Notes: a model not told the origin generated them from the sequence alone. Positions 13,443 to 21,895 are shown, counted from the stretch's first letter. The stretch: DNA of 29,719 nucleotides from JBHIET01 sp046760785 (GCA_046760785.1 JBHIET010000039.1:1-29719); one strand, 5' to 3'. Numbers and translations are program-made.

Positions 13443-14762
13443 CTAGCCGCGCTGCTGACCCACCTCGTCCGCAGATCTCCACCCCAGCGTGACCAGGTAG
13501 CCGAGCAGGAGTAGGCCGGTGGCAGTGAAAAAGATCGGCTCAAAGCCCACCCGGTCAATGACAGCCCCGGCGATGATGGGGAGAAAGCTGACCACGCCCA
13601 ACACCGTGTTCACAAGGCCGATGTAGCTGGCCCGCTCTTCGTCGGGAGCAACGTCCAGCAGCAGTGCCAACAATCCAATGCCGCGCCCGCTTTGGCTGCC
13701 GCCAGCGAGCAGGAACACGGCGGTGAAAAGATAGGCTGGCAGTAGCCCGTACCGTTCCACGGTGAACCCAACCGAGCGCATCAGCCAGGGCAGCATCGCG
13801 GCCAGCAGAGGCGTCAGTGCCGTGAGCAGGCTGGAGGTCCTTACCAGGAAGTAGGTGCCGCGTGTCCGGTCCGCCCTTTGCCACAGCAGGTTAGAAAGGA
13901 TGCCGGCGAGGGTCATCGCCGAGAGGTAGAAACCCACCGTAGACGCCGGGGCACCGAGGATGTCCAGGGCAAAGATGGGGTAGAAAGGTTCGGCGAGGCG
14001 CGTCATATTCAGCAGGATTCGCACGAGCAGGTAACGGCGGAAGGATGGGTCCTGCCTGAGCAGCCCAGGGGCACGCGCCAGTTGGGCCTTGAGCGAGTGG
14101 CGGGGCTGTTGCCTGGAATCTGGAGTCTCCTTGACCCGGGCGAAGGACAGAGCGGCGGCGAGGAAAGCGCAGCAGGAAAGGCCAAACAGTAACGCGAAGT
14201 TGAGCGGAAGCGGTTGGCCGTGGGTTGGGTCGAGCAGATAGCGTACCATGAAGCCCGCTCCAAAAACGAGCACGCCTCCCCAGAAGTTGCGGGTGGCGAA
14301 GAACGATGCCCGCCGAGAGGGTGAGACGACCTTGCCGATGGCATCCATACGGGCCAGTGCGCCAGTGCCCGTAATCAGGCGAGAGATGGTAAACAGCGCG
14401 AAGAAGAGTAATAGCAGAAGGCTGGGGTGGAAAGGGCCCAGAATGTAGGTCAGGGCGACCAAGGCCCCGTAGATGAGCACCCGGACAATTTCCAGAACCA
14501 CGGCGATGGGCACCTTGCGCGGTTGTGGCTGTATCCAGCTTGCGACCAGAAACTGGGGCAGGAACCATCCGCCAAACCGGATGGCAGGCAGCAGGCCGAC
14601 TAACGTGTTGGACCCTCCCAGCATGCGGACAAAGACAGAGAGCACCAGGCTGGGGTGGGTAAGATTCATCCCCAGCCGGGCTGACACGCCATTGAGGATG
14701 CTCAGGCAGTAGTTGCGCTGGCTCGCCGGGCTGTTCAGTGCCGAGTGGGCGTTTCGACGCAC
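13443..14762 (-). CDS. MFS transporter, 12 membrane segments
   Basis: The 439-residue product is strongly hydrophobic, with about 12 membrane segments in two halves and a basic central loop near residues 215-240 (KETPDSRQQPRHSLKAQ). It matches the general major facilitator fold. The substrate is unknown; there are no diagnostic motifs for sugar or drug carriers that I can name with certainty. Segments such as SRLITGTGALARMDAIGKVVSPSRR resemble a group of uncharacterised MFS proteins common in Chloroflexota. GTG 14762 is the start in the frame; it lies 128 bases downstream of the apgM stop on the same strand, behind a hairpin. Confidence 0.85.
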   Translation of the reverse strand: MRRNAHSALNSPASQRNYCLSILNGVSARLGMNLTHPSLVLSVFVRMLGGSNTLVGLLPAIRFGGWFLPQFLVASWIQPQPRKVPIAVVLEIVRVLIYGALVALTYILGPFHPSLLLLLFFALFTISRLITGTGALARMDAIGKVVSPSRRASFFATRNFWGGVLVFGAGFMVRYLLDPTHGQPLPLNFALLFGLSCCAFLAAALSFARVKETPDSRQQPRHSLKAQLARAPGLLRQDPSFRRYLLVRILLNMTRLAEPFYPIFALDILGAPASTVGFYLSAMTLAGILSNLLWQRADRTRGTYFLVRTSSLLTALTPLLAAMLPWLMRSVGFTVERYGLLPAYLFTAVFLLAGGSQSGRGIGLLALLLDVAPDEERASYIGLVNTVLGVVSFLPIIAGAVIDRVGFEPIFFTATGLLLLGYLVTLGWRSADEVGQQRG

Positions 14763-14808
14763 AAGGCTTCTCTCTTTCGAGTGGGGTTCCGGGTTTTACA
14801 AGCAGTTC

Positions 14809-14842
14809 GAGCCGCCCGCACCATCACCGGGTCGGGCGGCTC
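14809..14842 (-). terminator. Strong hairpin between apgM and the MFS gene
   Basis: Perfect 10-bp arms GAGCCGCCCG (14809-14818) and CGGGCGGCTC (14833-14842) lie downstream of apgM on the minus strand. No proper T-run follows in that direction, so it may attenuate or stabilise rather than terminate. Confidence 0.5.
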
Positions 14843-14861
14843 GTGGTGGGAAAAACCGCTA

Positions 14862-14886
14862 GGGCAGGTGCAAGACCTGCCCCTAC
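14862..14886. repeat. Dispersed 25-bp palindrome, copy 2
   Basis: GGGCAGGTGCAAGACCTGCCC then CCTAC, differing from 12662-12686 at one base in the arms, lies just behind the apgM stop codon. Confidence 0.8.
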
Positions 14887-14889
14887 ATC

Positions 14890-16134
14890 TCAGGCCCCGA
14901 ATTTGGTGAGACGCCCGGCGTAGGCCATCGCCAGGGGCAGCAAGTCCGTGTGGTGGATGTGCCCCAGACCGCCAGCCATACAGGGCCGCTCCCCGAACTG
15001 GGTCACGCCGTCGGGCCGGATGTACCTGGACCACAGGAGCACCGGCAGTTCGTGCCAACTGTGCGCTTTCCACACCGCTGGGGTGGAGTGATCGCCGGTG
15101 ATGATAACGACGTCCGGCGGCTCGACTGAGGCTTCGACGCTGAGCTCAGCCGAAGTCTTCAACGCCAGAATGTCCGGCAGTAGCGTGTCTGCATGCTCGA
15201 TCACCTTCACCTTGGCCTCGAAGTCCCCATCTTCCCCCCGGCTGTCCGTCTTTTTGACGTGGAAGAAAAAGAAATCGTAGCTGGCCCAATGAGCCTTGAG
15301 CGTCTCGACCTCGTCCTCGATCGTCTCCCCCGTGGGCAGCACCTCCATCCCGGCCAGCTTGGCCACGCCCCGGTACATCGGGTAGGTGGCGATAGCCCCG
15401 CAGCGCAGCTTATAGATCTGTGGCATCTTGGGCAGCCCGGGGTCCTTGGCGATGCCGCGCAGGTTGCAGCCGTTAGCCGGATGCTCGTCGGCTAAGAGCT
15501 TCCGGGCCTCGGCTATCCATTGATTGATGAGTTCCGCAGTGTGGGTCGCTTCGGGACGCAGCGGTTCGACCGGCAACGGCGGTTTGCCTACCTGCTGGGG
15601 ATCGGTCTCGGTCAGGCCGTCGTACAGCCCCTCTCCCCGCAGTACCAGCACGAAGCGGTACTCCTTCACCGGTTCGACGAAGGTCTCCACACCCGGCAGC
15701 CGAATCTGGCGCAACTTCTCGCACAACCGGGCGCACATCTCCGTGGGGATGCGACCCGCCCGCCGGTCAGTGATCAGGCCCTGAGAGTCGAGCGTGCAGA
15801 AGTTGCCGCGTGCCGCCACGTCGTCGGGCTGCAGGTCGAAGCCGATGCCCAGCGCCTCCAGCACCCCGCGCCCGATCTCGTACCGCAGTGGGTCGTAGCC
15901 GAAGAGGGCCAGGTGGCCAGGCCCGCTGCCCGGAGAGATGCCGGGCGCGACGGGCGTGCTCATGCCGCAGATGGAGCGAGCGGCCAGCGCATCGAGGTTG
16001 GGAGTGTGCGCCGCCTCCAGCTCTGTCGGGCCGTCGGGGGTCAGGGGCAGTCCTCCCACTCCATCCAGTACCAACAAGAGAATCTTGGTCTGGCCCTCAA
16101 TCGCCAGTTCGCGCATCAGATTCAAATCAGTCAT
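14890..16134 (-). CDS. apgM: 2,3-bisphosphoglycerate-independent phosphoglycerate mutase, archaeal type
   Basis: It interconverts 3- and 2-phosphoglycerate in glycolysis and gluconeogenesis. The 414-residue protein belongs to the alkaline-phosphatase superfamily ApgM group: metal site LLVLDGVGG (Asp24), a Ser-containing GISPGSGPGH loop (65-74), and ITGDHSTPAVWKAHSWHE with metal-binding Asp/His near the C-terminus. ATG 16134 is preceded by GGGAG at a proper distance; the longer reading adds a poor N-terminus. Residues about 325-338 (TSAELSVEASVE) lie directly before the conserved PPDVVIITGDHS and are encoded by dispersed repeat sequence (15121-15157), an insertion near the active-site strand. 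Confidence 0.94.
   Translation of the reverse strand: MTDLNLMRELAIEGQTKILLLVLDGVGGLPLTPDGPTELEAAHTPNLDALAARSICGMSTPVAPGISPGSGPGHLALFGYDPLRYEIGRGVLEALGIGFDLQPDDVAARGNFCTLDSQGLITDRRAGRIPTEMCARLCEKLRQIRLPGVETFVEPVKEYRFVLVLRGEGLYDGLTETDPQQVGKPPLPVEPLRPEATHTAELINQWIAEARKLLADEHPANGCNLRGIAKDPGLPKMPQIYKLRCGAIATYPMYRGVAKLAGMEVLPTGETIEDEVETLKAHWASYDFFFFHVKKTDSRGEDGDFEAKVKVIEHADTLLPDILALKTSAELSVEASVEPPDVVIITGDHSTPAVWKAHSWHELPVLLWSRYIRPDGVTQFGERPCMAGGLGHIHHTDLLPLAMAYAGRLTKFGA
15121..15157. repeat. REP-like repeat inside apgM
   Basis: CTCGACTGAGGCTTCGACG followed by CTGAGCTCAGCCGAAG is a composite of the TTCGAC...CTGAGC elements found elsewhere in the window. It is read in frame and adds about 12-14 residues to the enzyme. 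Confidence 0.6.
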
Positions 16135-16172
16135 CGCTGCTCCCTTCATAAAGATACAAGCACACAGGCAGA

Positions 16173-16201
16173 CGTTTATCACATTGCACGCAATTTGTCA
16201 A
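16173..16201 (-). promoter_or_regulatory. Possible apgM promoter
   Basis: A perfect minus-strand TTGACA (16201-16196) is followed after 17 bases by TAAACG, a weak -10; the start codon is 39 bases on. The MITE copy C lies directly upstream. Confidence 0.35.
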
Positions 16202-16214
16202 GGCTCGTATGTTG

Positions 16215-16410
16215 GTGATTACCTTGACAATGTCAGATTAACATAAAGCCGGCTGCACTTGCTCGCCGGTGCTCGTAGCCCCCGTCCCTTCGGGCTGAGC
16301 CTCAGGACGAAGCCTCGGGGGCGTCTCAAGCGAGATTTGCCCGGAGAACACGCCCTTGGGGACAAGGGCTGAGAGCCTTTGGCCAAATGTGAGATTGTCA
16401 AGTTACTCAC
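16215..16410 (+). mobile_element. MITE-like repeat, family 1, copy C
   Basis: The inverted ends CTTGACAATGTCAGATT (from 16223) and, from the other strand, CTTGACAATCTCACATT (from 16402) match at 15 of 17 positions. Outward flanks GTGATTAC and GTGAGTAA extend the similarity. The core holds CCCCCGTC...CGGGGGCGTC, related to copy B. It fills most of the 420-base gap between apgM and the TlpA-like gene, and no coding sequence was seen there. Confidence 0.75.
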
Positions 16411-16484
16411 AAGTGGTCTGTGAGACCCGGCGGACTGCGCCACTGCGTCACAAAGGGCACAGTTCGCAACTGCCTTGCGCTCGT

Positions 16485-16513
16485 TTGACGAGGACGTAAA
16501 AGCGATGTATGCT
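16485..16513 (+). promoter_or_regulatory. Candidate promoter of the TlpA-like gene
   Basis: TTGACG (16485-16490), a 17-base spacer and TATGCT (16508-16513) lie 44 bases before the chosen start. Confidence 0.55.
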
Positions 16514-16556
16514 TACTACCGTTCACTGAGCTACAGCAACCGGAGTGGGGGTCGTA

Positions 16557-17042
16557 GTGACAAGACACCTGTTAACCCTTGTGTTCGTCCTACTGACTGT
16601 CATAACCTGGAGCGGGTGTGCTCCTCGGCCTATGACCTCCGGTTCGGCTCCCGACTTCACTCTGGACAACCTGAACGGTGGCACGGTCACACTGAGCGAC
16701 CTGAAGGGGCAGGTAGTGGTGCTCGAGTTCTGGGCTACCTGGTGCAGCCCGTGCGTCGAGGGGCTGGACTATCTTCAACGGGTGCGCAAGCGTTACGCCG
16801 ACCAGGGTGTGGTAGTGCTGGCGATCAACATCGCTGAAAGTCGGGATGAGGTGGCCGACTTTATGGCGGACCACGGCTATACCTTCACCGTGTTACTCGA
16901 TACGGACGGTCGTGTCAGCGATGCTTATGGCGTGCAGGCCATCCCCAACACGATAGTCGTGGATCGGGAGGGGGAGGTGCATACCGTTACCATCGGGCCA
17001 GATGACGTCGAGGACGCGCTGGACCAGTTAGTGGCGGAGTAG
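16557..17042 (+). CDS. TlpA/ResA-like thioredoxin-fold lipoprotein
   Basis: This is a membrane-anchored disulfide reductase or peroxiredoxin-like protein facing the outside of the cytoplasmic membrane. The 161-residue product starts with a signal peptide (TRHLL then a hydrophobic run) ending in a lipobox-like WSGC. The mature part has the AhpC/TSA-TlpA pattern: APDFTLDNLNGG, the redox motif WATWCSPC, and the cis-Pro loop AIPNTIVVD. GTG 16557 is chosen because GGAG and GGGGG (16542-16551) fit as ribosome site and the signal peptide is then well formed; GTG 16545 is also possible. It may serve cytochrome c maturation with the ccm genes at the other end, but they are far apart. Confidence 0.85.
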   Translation: MTRHLLTLVFVLLTVITWSGCAPRPMTSGSAPDFTLDNLNGGTVTLSDLKGQVVVLEFWATWCSPCVEGLDYLQRVRKRYADQGVVVLAINIAESRDEVADFMADHGYTFTVLLDTDGRVSDAYGVQAIPNTIVVDREGEVHTVTIGPDDVEDALDQLVAE

Positions 17043-17052
17043 GCAAAGCCCC

Positions 17053-17081
17053 TTGCTTCCGCTCGTGCTTCCCTGTATAAT
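17053..17081 (+). promoter_or_regulatory. Candidate promoter of the small membrane peptide and cyclase
   Basis: TTGCTT (17053-17058), 17 bases and a perfect TATAAT (17076-17081) lie 18 bases before the ATG at 17100. The ribosome site AGGAGGGGG (17089-17097) follows. Confidence 0.55.
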
Positions 17082-17099
17082 GAAGCATAGGAGGGGGAT

Positions 17100-17252
17100 A
17101 TGAGCGGTTCGCGCCTCTTGCGCTCGTTTTGCATCGCCCTCGTGGGCGGGTTCCTCGCGGGTGTACTGATCGCCGCGCTTCTGCGCTGGCGGCGCAGGAC
17201 AGCAGCCCCTCGCCCTCGCCAAGCAATCGTCCTCGCGGAGGTCCCCCTATGA
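17100..17252 (+). CDS. Small single-span membrane protein coupled to the cyclase
   Basis: A 50-residue frame starts MSGSRLLRSF, runs through one hydrophobic segment (CIALVGGFLAGVLIAALL, about residues 11-28) and a basic RWRRR stretch, and ends EVPL. It has an excellent Shine-Dalgarno (AGGAGGGGG) and a promoter, and its stop overlaps the cyclase start by four bases (ATGA). I do not recognise a family. The positive-inside pattern suggests the C-terminus is cytoplasmic. Its position suggests a leader for translational coupling or a small membrane partner of the cyclase. Confidence 0.65.
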   Translation: MSGSRLLRSFCIALVGGFLAGVLIAALLRWRRRTAAPRPRQAIVLAEVPL

Positions 17253-20062
17253 CAACAAAGGTATCACAGAAGCGTGCCAAATTCGCGATGCGCCTGGGCC
17301 GCGTGATTGTGTTCTTCGTGCTAGCGGTCGTCGTGGTCGCCTTTCTTGTTGCCCACGTCCTGGCCTGGCGCTGGGCGACTGAGCCCTTCCCAGGCTTATT
17401 GCTGGAGCCAACACTGGTGCTCAGCCCCTTTCAGGGCAGGGGATGGGCGCGGTTGCAGTTCGACCCGCCGCTGGAGCAGCCTGACCGTTTGATCGCTATT
17501 GACGGGCAGCCGGTGGAGCGATATACCGACGTGGCCGCCATCCTGAGCGAGCACGCGGTGGGCGATACTGTGTGGGTCTTGTTCGAGCGTCCGGACGGCG
17601 AACTGCGGGAGGAGCAGATCGTCCTTGCTCAATTCCCAATGAGAGACTTGTGCCTGCTTTTCATTGTCCCCTACATGGCGGGGCTGGCTTACCTGGGTAT
17701 TGGCTTATGGGTCTACTGGGTGCAAGGCTGGGGGCGAGCAGGGCAGGTATTCACCAGCCTGTGTGCTGCTGTCGCGCTGATGGTAGGTGGCATCTTTGAC
17801 CTCAGCACGACACACCGTCTGGCCGTTCTGTGGTGTGCGGCCGTGCCCTTCGCGGCCGCTACCGCTATGCATCTGGCGCTGGTCTTCCCACAGGAACCCC
17901 GCTTCGTACGGCGCGTTCCGGTCCTGCGCCTGCTTCCCTACCTGCCTGCGACGTTCCTGGCGCTCCGCTCCGCCTTCAGTGTGTACGACGTCAGCCAACC
18001 CTGGGACTACATCAATGACTGGCGCAGCAGTTACCTCTTTGCCGCCGTGGGTATCTTCTTCCTGCTGGGCCTGCTTGCCTACCGGCTGGTCAGGCCCCCT
18101 TCGCCGCTGGTCCGGCAGCAAAGTCGCATCATTCTCTCGGGTGCAGCGCTGGCCTTCCTGCCGGTCGTGCCCTGGCTGTTGATCAACGTCCTGGGAAACC
18201 CGGTGCCCTTTCTCACGTCGGTCTATGCTCCGCTATTCACCCTATTCCCTCTCTCCATCGCCTACGCTATCGTACGGTATCGGCTACTGGACGTAGACCG
18301 GCTTCTCAGCCGGGGCGTGGCTTACGGGGCTCTGACCGTCCTCATCGTGGGAGTCTATTTTGCCTTTGTCAATGGCCTGAGCCATTTCTTTGCTATCAGG
18401 TCCAATGATCCGGTCCTGCTTTCCGTCGTCGTCCTGGTGTTGATCTTGCTCTTCAACCCGCTGAGGAACCGGGTTCAGCGGCTGGTGGACCGCGTCTTCT
18501 TCCGTGAACCGGTGGACTACCGGGCGACACTTCAGGACTTCAGCCACGGACTGACGCAGACGTTGGACCTGGGTGCTGTGCTGGAGGAGATCGGCAGGCA
18601 GGTCGAGAGGACTCTGCATCCTGTTCGCCAGTGGGTCTACCTCTACGACGAGGACCAGAGCTGCTACCTCGCGCGGCCCGTGGGACGGGGACAGCAGGCA
18701 ATGTTTGCGGTCACTTTTGCGCCCGAAGGTCCGCTGGCGCGCTGGCTGCAGAAACACCAGGAGTGTTTGTATCTGCCGACCGAGCGAGAACTGCCGAGCG
18801 AGTTAGCCGACGAGTGGAGGTCGCTGGGTGCGCTGGGTGCGGTGGCCTATGCGCCTCTGCGCACTCGAGAGCGGCTGAGCGGCTGGCTGGCGCTGGGTCC
18901 CAAACGCTCCGCCCAGCCCTATCACTCCGACGACCTGGCCTTTCTCAGCGCGTTGGCCGACCAGTCGGCGCTGGCGGTGGAAAACGCGCGCCTTTTCGCC
19001 AGCGTGCGCCGTAACCTGGCCGCCATTACCGAGATGAAGAACCTGATGGACGACGTGTTTAGCAGCATCGCCAGCGGCGTCATCACCACCGATGTTCAAG
19101 ACAAGGTAACCCTCTTCAACCGTGCCGCCGAGGCCATCCTGGGCGTCCCTGCTGATAAAGTGATTGGCCGTCCTTGTAGACGGGCGTTGCGTTCCCTGGG
19201 AAACGACCTGCAAAACCTGGTGCGATTGGTCAAACAGAGCGAGGCCCCGGTGATGGCCTACGAAGTCCAGCCGGAACTCCCCACTCGTGGGCCGGTCTGG
19301 TTGCGCATGAATCTTTCCCCGCTCAGAGATAGCCGCGATGTGACCACCGGCGTCGCGATTGTGGTAGACGACCTGACGGAACGGCGGCAGTTGGAGGCCA
19401 GGATGCGCCGCATCCGCCAAACGTTCGAGCGCTACGTGGCCCCGGCCGTGGTCGAGCGGCTGCTCTCCAATCCTAAGAGTGTTCGCCTGGGAGGGGTACG
19501 CCAGGAGGTCACCAGTTTCTACGCCGACATCCGGGGGTTTACTGCCTTCAGCGAGAGAACTTCGCCCGAGTTCCAGATTGAGGTCTTGAACAGGCATCTG
19601 ACGCTGGCGGCAGGGGCGATCATGGCCCAGGAGGGCACGCTGGACAAGTTCGTGGGCGATGGCGCGATGGCAATCTTCAACACCCCGGTGCCGCAGGAGG
19701 ATCACGCCCTGCGGGCTGTGCGCGCGGCGGTGGCGACGCAGCATGGAGTGCGCGAGCAACACGTACAGATGGACGAGCAGGAGCGCCTTCACTTCGGCAT
19801 CGGCATAGCCGTCGGCGAGGCGGTGGTGGGCAACATCGGCTCGGCCGTGGTGCAGAGTTTCACCGCCATCGGCGATTGTGTCAACTTCTCCGCCCGGCTC
19901 TCCGGCCTGGCCGGGCCGGACCAGATTCTCATCAGTGCCGAGGTTTACGAGCGCGTCAAGGAACACGTCGAAGCCAACTTCATCGGCTATGTACAGGTCA
20001 AAGGCCACAGCCAGCCCGATCCAGTTTATGAGGTGCTGGGGTTGAAGGAGGAGGAGCGGTAG
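17249..20062 (+). CDS. Membrane-bound class III adenylate/guanylate cyclase with PDZ-like, GAF and PAS domains
   Basis: The 937-residue product starts with a membrane segment (about 17-40) and a PDZ-like extracytoplasmic domain (about 55-130, DRLIAIDGQPV). A set of 7-8 membrane segments (about 130-400), a GAF domain (about 435-590), a PAS domain (about 610-720, SGVITTDVQDKVTLFNRAAEAILG) and a C-terminal cyclase domain (about 745-930) follow. The cyclase shows metal Asp in YADIRGFTAF, FVGDGAMAIF with an upstream Lys (LDKF) used by adenylate cyclases, and AIGDCVNFSARL. It probably makes cAMP in response to a membrane and ligand signal. The start ATG overlaps the small membrane gene. The 3' end overlaps the convergent pgi gene by 37 bases. 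Confidence 0.9.
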   Translation: MTTKVSQKRAKFAMRLGRVIVFFVLAVVVVAFLVAHVLAWRWATEPFPGLLLEPTLVLSPFQGRGWARLQFDPPLEQPDRLIAIDGQPVERYTDVAAILSEHAVGDTVWVLFERPDGELREEQIVLAQFPMRDLCLLFIVPYMAGLAYLGIGLWVYWVQGWGRAGQVFTSLCAAVALMVGGIFDLSTTHRLAVLWCAAVPFAAATAMHLALVFPQEPRFVRRVPVLRLLPYLPATFLALRSAFSVYDVSQPWDYINDWRSSYLFAAVGIFFLLGLLAYRLVRPPSPLVRQQSRIILSGAALAFLPVVPWLLINVLGNPVPFLTSVYAPLFTLFPLSIAYAIVRYRLLDVDRLLSRGVAYGALTVLIVGVYFAFVNGLSHFFAIRSNDPVLLSVVVLVLILLFNPLRNRVQRLVDRVFFREPVDYRATLQDFSHGLTQTLDLGAVLEEIGRQVERTLHPVRQWVYLYDEDQSCYLARPVGRGQQAMFAVTFAPEGPLARWLQKHQECLYLPTERELPSELADEWRSLGALGAVAYAPLRTRERLSGWLALGPKRSAQPYHSDDLAFLSALADQSALAVENARLFASVRRNLAAITEMKNLMDDVFSSIASGVITTDVQDKVTLFNRAAEAILGVPADKVIGRPCRRALRSLGNDLQNLVRLVKQSEAPVMAYEVQPELPTRGPVWLRMNLSPLRDSRDVTTGVAIVVDDLTERRQLEARMRRIRQTFERYVAPAVVERLLSNPKSVRLGGVRQEVTSFYADIRGFTAFSERTSPEFQIEVLNRHLTLAAGAIMAQEGTLDKFVGDGAMAIFNTPVPQEDHALRAVRAAVATQHGVREQHVQMDEQERLHFGIGIAVGEAVVGNIGSAVVQSFTAIGDCVNFSARLSGLAGPDQILISAEVYERVKEHVEANFIGYVQVKGHSQPDPVYEVLGLKEEER

Positions 20063-21840
20063 GAAAGGCCTTCCCCACTTAACCGCCTCAGCCCACCGAC
20101 CACGTCCGCTCCCAGGTGAAAACGGATCACCCGCCGCCCGGCATCCAGCAGCGCCTGTTCGTCTCCCAGCGCCTGGGCCGTCTTGAGCACGCCGAAGCTG
20201 ATGGACGACTCCGGGGACCCCGCCTCGTCAGGAATGGGTGCATCGTGCGAGTCGTCGGCGGTGAATTGGATGAAGAGGCCATTACCGGCGTCGCCTTTGT
20301 GCAGTTGGCCAGTGGAGTGCAGGAAACGCGGGCCGTAGCCCACTGTCGTCGCCACTCTGAACCGGTCGCGCAGCCGGACGCGCAGCGCTGCCAGCGCCGC
20401 GTCGGTCTCGGCGGTCGGTTGGAGGTAGGCTTGTAGGGCGATGTAATTGCCGGGTTGGGCCTGGCTGACGAAAGTGGTCAGCGCTTCGGCCGGGCTGGCG
20501 GCCTTGACGTCGCCATAGATAGCGATGCCGTCGCCGGACAGTGCCGGCGTTTGGGCCGGCAGCGTGCCTTTTTCTCTATATTCGGCCACCATCCTGCGGG
20601 CCTGCACCTTGGCTGCCTCAACGTTGGGTTGGTCGAAGGGATTGATGCCCAGAAGGTGCCCGGCCACAGCGGTGGCCATCTCCCACAGGAAGAACTGCCC
20701 GCCCAGGTCGTAGGGGTCGCGCAGATGGAGGCGCACGACCGGATGCCCAGCCGCTTCCAAGAGGGATAGCGCCACGTCGTGATCTCCCTCCCCTGCTTGC
20801 GGGGGAGGGCCGGGGAGGGGGCTGCCAAGCCGCAGGTGGACGAAGACCCGGTCGCTGCCATAGACCTCGGGTGGCCCCAACGGCTCCCCCACCACCGGCA
20901 GGATGCCTTTCCCCTCCTTGCCGGTGCTCTCGGCGATGAGCTGTTCCACCCAGTCGCCAAAGCTGGCGATGGCAGGCGAGATGGCGAACGTCACCTTATC
21001 CCGCCCGGCTTTCGCCAGTTCTCCCAAGATAGCCCCCAGCCGGGCAGCCGGGTTGTTCTGCGTCACGACGTATGTGCTGCAGCCGGAGGCCATAGCCAAC
21101 GCCCGGTCGAGTAGAGGGCCTATGTCCACGCCGACCAGCGCGGCGGGAACCAACCCGAAGTAAGAGAGGGCCGAGTAGCGTCCGCCGATGTTGGGGTCGT
21201 TGAGGAAGGTGGCCCGGAAGTTGTACGCTTGGGCGATGTTGACTAGCTTGCTGCCCGGGTCGGTGATGGCGATGAAGTGCGCTCCGGCCTGGCTTGCCCC
21301 GAGCAAAGTCGAAGGGTCAATTCCCAAAGCCTCGGCCACCCGGTTGTAGAAGAACTTGAAGAGCGAAAGGGTCTCCACCGTGGTGCCCGACTTGGTGGCA
21401 ACGATGAAGAGGGTCCTGGACAAATCGAGCCGTGCGGCGCTTCGCGGTGACTCAGCGGAACCGTGGGCCAGCACAGCGCCGGGGTCGGTGCTATCGAGCA
21501 TGGCCAGGTCCAGGTATCCCTCGCCCACGCCGAAGGTCTTGCGAAAAACTTCGGCGGCCAGGCTGGAGCCGCCCATTCCCAAAAGCAGCGCGTGGGTGTA
21601 GCCATCGGCATGCACGGCCTCGGCCAGCGCCTCCAGGCGGGGAGCGTTCTCCAGCATCACCTTGGCTATGTCTAGCCATCCGAGCCGATTGGTGATCTCC
21701 ACAGGCTCCGGTTTCCAGACGGTATGGTCGTGAGTCCAGATGCGGTCCATAACCCGCTGATCCTTCATTTCGGCCAGGGCCGCGTCCACTGTATCCTGGT
21801 GCGAGCCGAGACTGGCGGTCAATTCGTGTGCTTTTGCCAT
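20026..21840 (-). CDS. pgi: Glucose-6-phosphate isomerase, Pgi half of Tal-Pgi type
   Basis: It interconverts glucose- and fructose-6-phosphate. The 604-residue product has the SIS fold motifs LLLGMGGSSLAAEV, the phosphate loop KSGTTVET, and FLNDPNIGGRYSALS, and looks like the C-terminal half of bifunctional transaldolase/Pgi proteins without the transaldolase half. ATG 21840 is used; ATG 21849 and the frame start 21894 are in frame, but the latter overlaps the promoter. Repeat-derived insertions are evident: GSPLPGPPPQAGEG from a G/C-rich element (20784-20822), and a second at 21293-21316 (DPSTLLGASQAG). The tail beyond GGLRRLSGEG is read from the antisense of the cyclase end. Confidence 0.88.
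   Translation of the reverse strand: MAKAHELTASLGSHQDTVDAALAEMKDQRVMDRIWTHDHTVWKPEPVEITNRLGWLDIAKVMLENAPRLEALAEAVHADGYTHALLLGMGGSSLAAEVFRKTFGVGEGYLDLAMLDSTDPGAVLAHGSAESPRSAARLDLSRTLFIVATKSGTTVETLSLFKFFYNRVAEALGIDPSTLLGASQAGAHFIAITDPGSKLVNIAQAYNFRATFLNDPNIGGRYSALSYFGLVPAALVGVDIGPLLDRALAMASGCSTYVVTQNNPAARLGAILGELAKAGRDKVTFAISPAIASFGDWVEQLIAESTGKEGKGILPVVGEPLGPPEVYGSDRVFVHLRLGSPLPGPPPQAGEGDHDVALSLLEAAGHPVVRLHLRDPYDLGGQFFLWEMATAVAGHLLGINPFDQPNVEAAKVQARRMVAEYREKGTLPAQTPALSGDGIAIYGDVKAASPAEALTTFVSQAQPGNYIALQAYLQPTAETDAALAALRVRLRDRFRVATTVGYGPRFLHSTGQLHKGDAGNGLFIQFTADDSHDAPIPDEAGSPESSISFGVLKTAQALGDEQALLDAGRRVIRFHLGADVVGGLRRLSGEGLSYRSSSFNPSTS
20784..20822. repeat. G/C-rich dispersed repeat inside pgi
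   Basis: CTCCCTCCCCTGCTTGCGGG then GGAGGGCCGGGGAGGGGG is read in frame as SPLPGPPPQAGEG. The same peptide is known as a product of a common bacterial intergenic repeat. It interrupts the HLRLG...DVALSLLEAAG part of the isomerase. Confidence 0.75.
21293..21316. repeat. REP-like repeat inside pgi
   Basis: GCTTGCCCCGAGCAAAGTCG followed by AAGGG is a variant of the dispersed element also seen at 9222-9240. It is read on the minus strand as DPSTLLGASQAG. Confidence 0.6.
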
Positions 21841-21895
21841 TTTGATCATCCGGTGACTTGCGCTTGCTGCGTGGATAGGGAATGGTTCCGGCATT

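Noticed and set aside
15520..16218. Plus-strand frame of 232 codons opposite apgM
   Set aside because: apgM is well supported; the antisense product has no recognisable pattern.
18803..20008. Antisense frame of 401 codons opposite the cyclase catalytic part
   Set aside because: The cyclase motifs fix the coding strand; the antisense frame is a codon-bias shadow.
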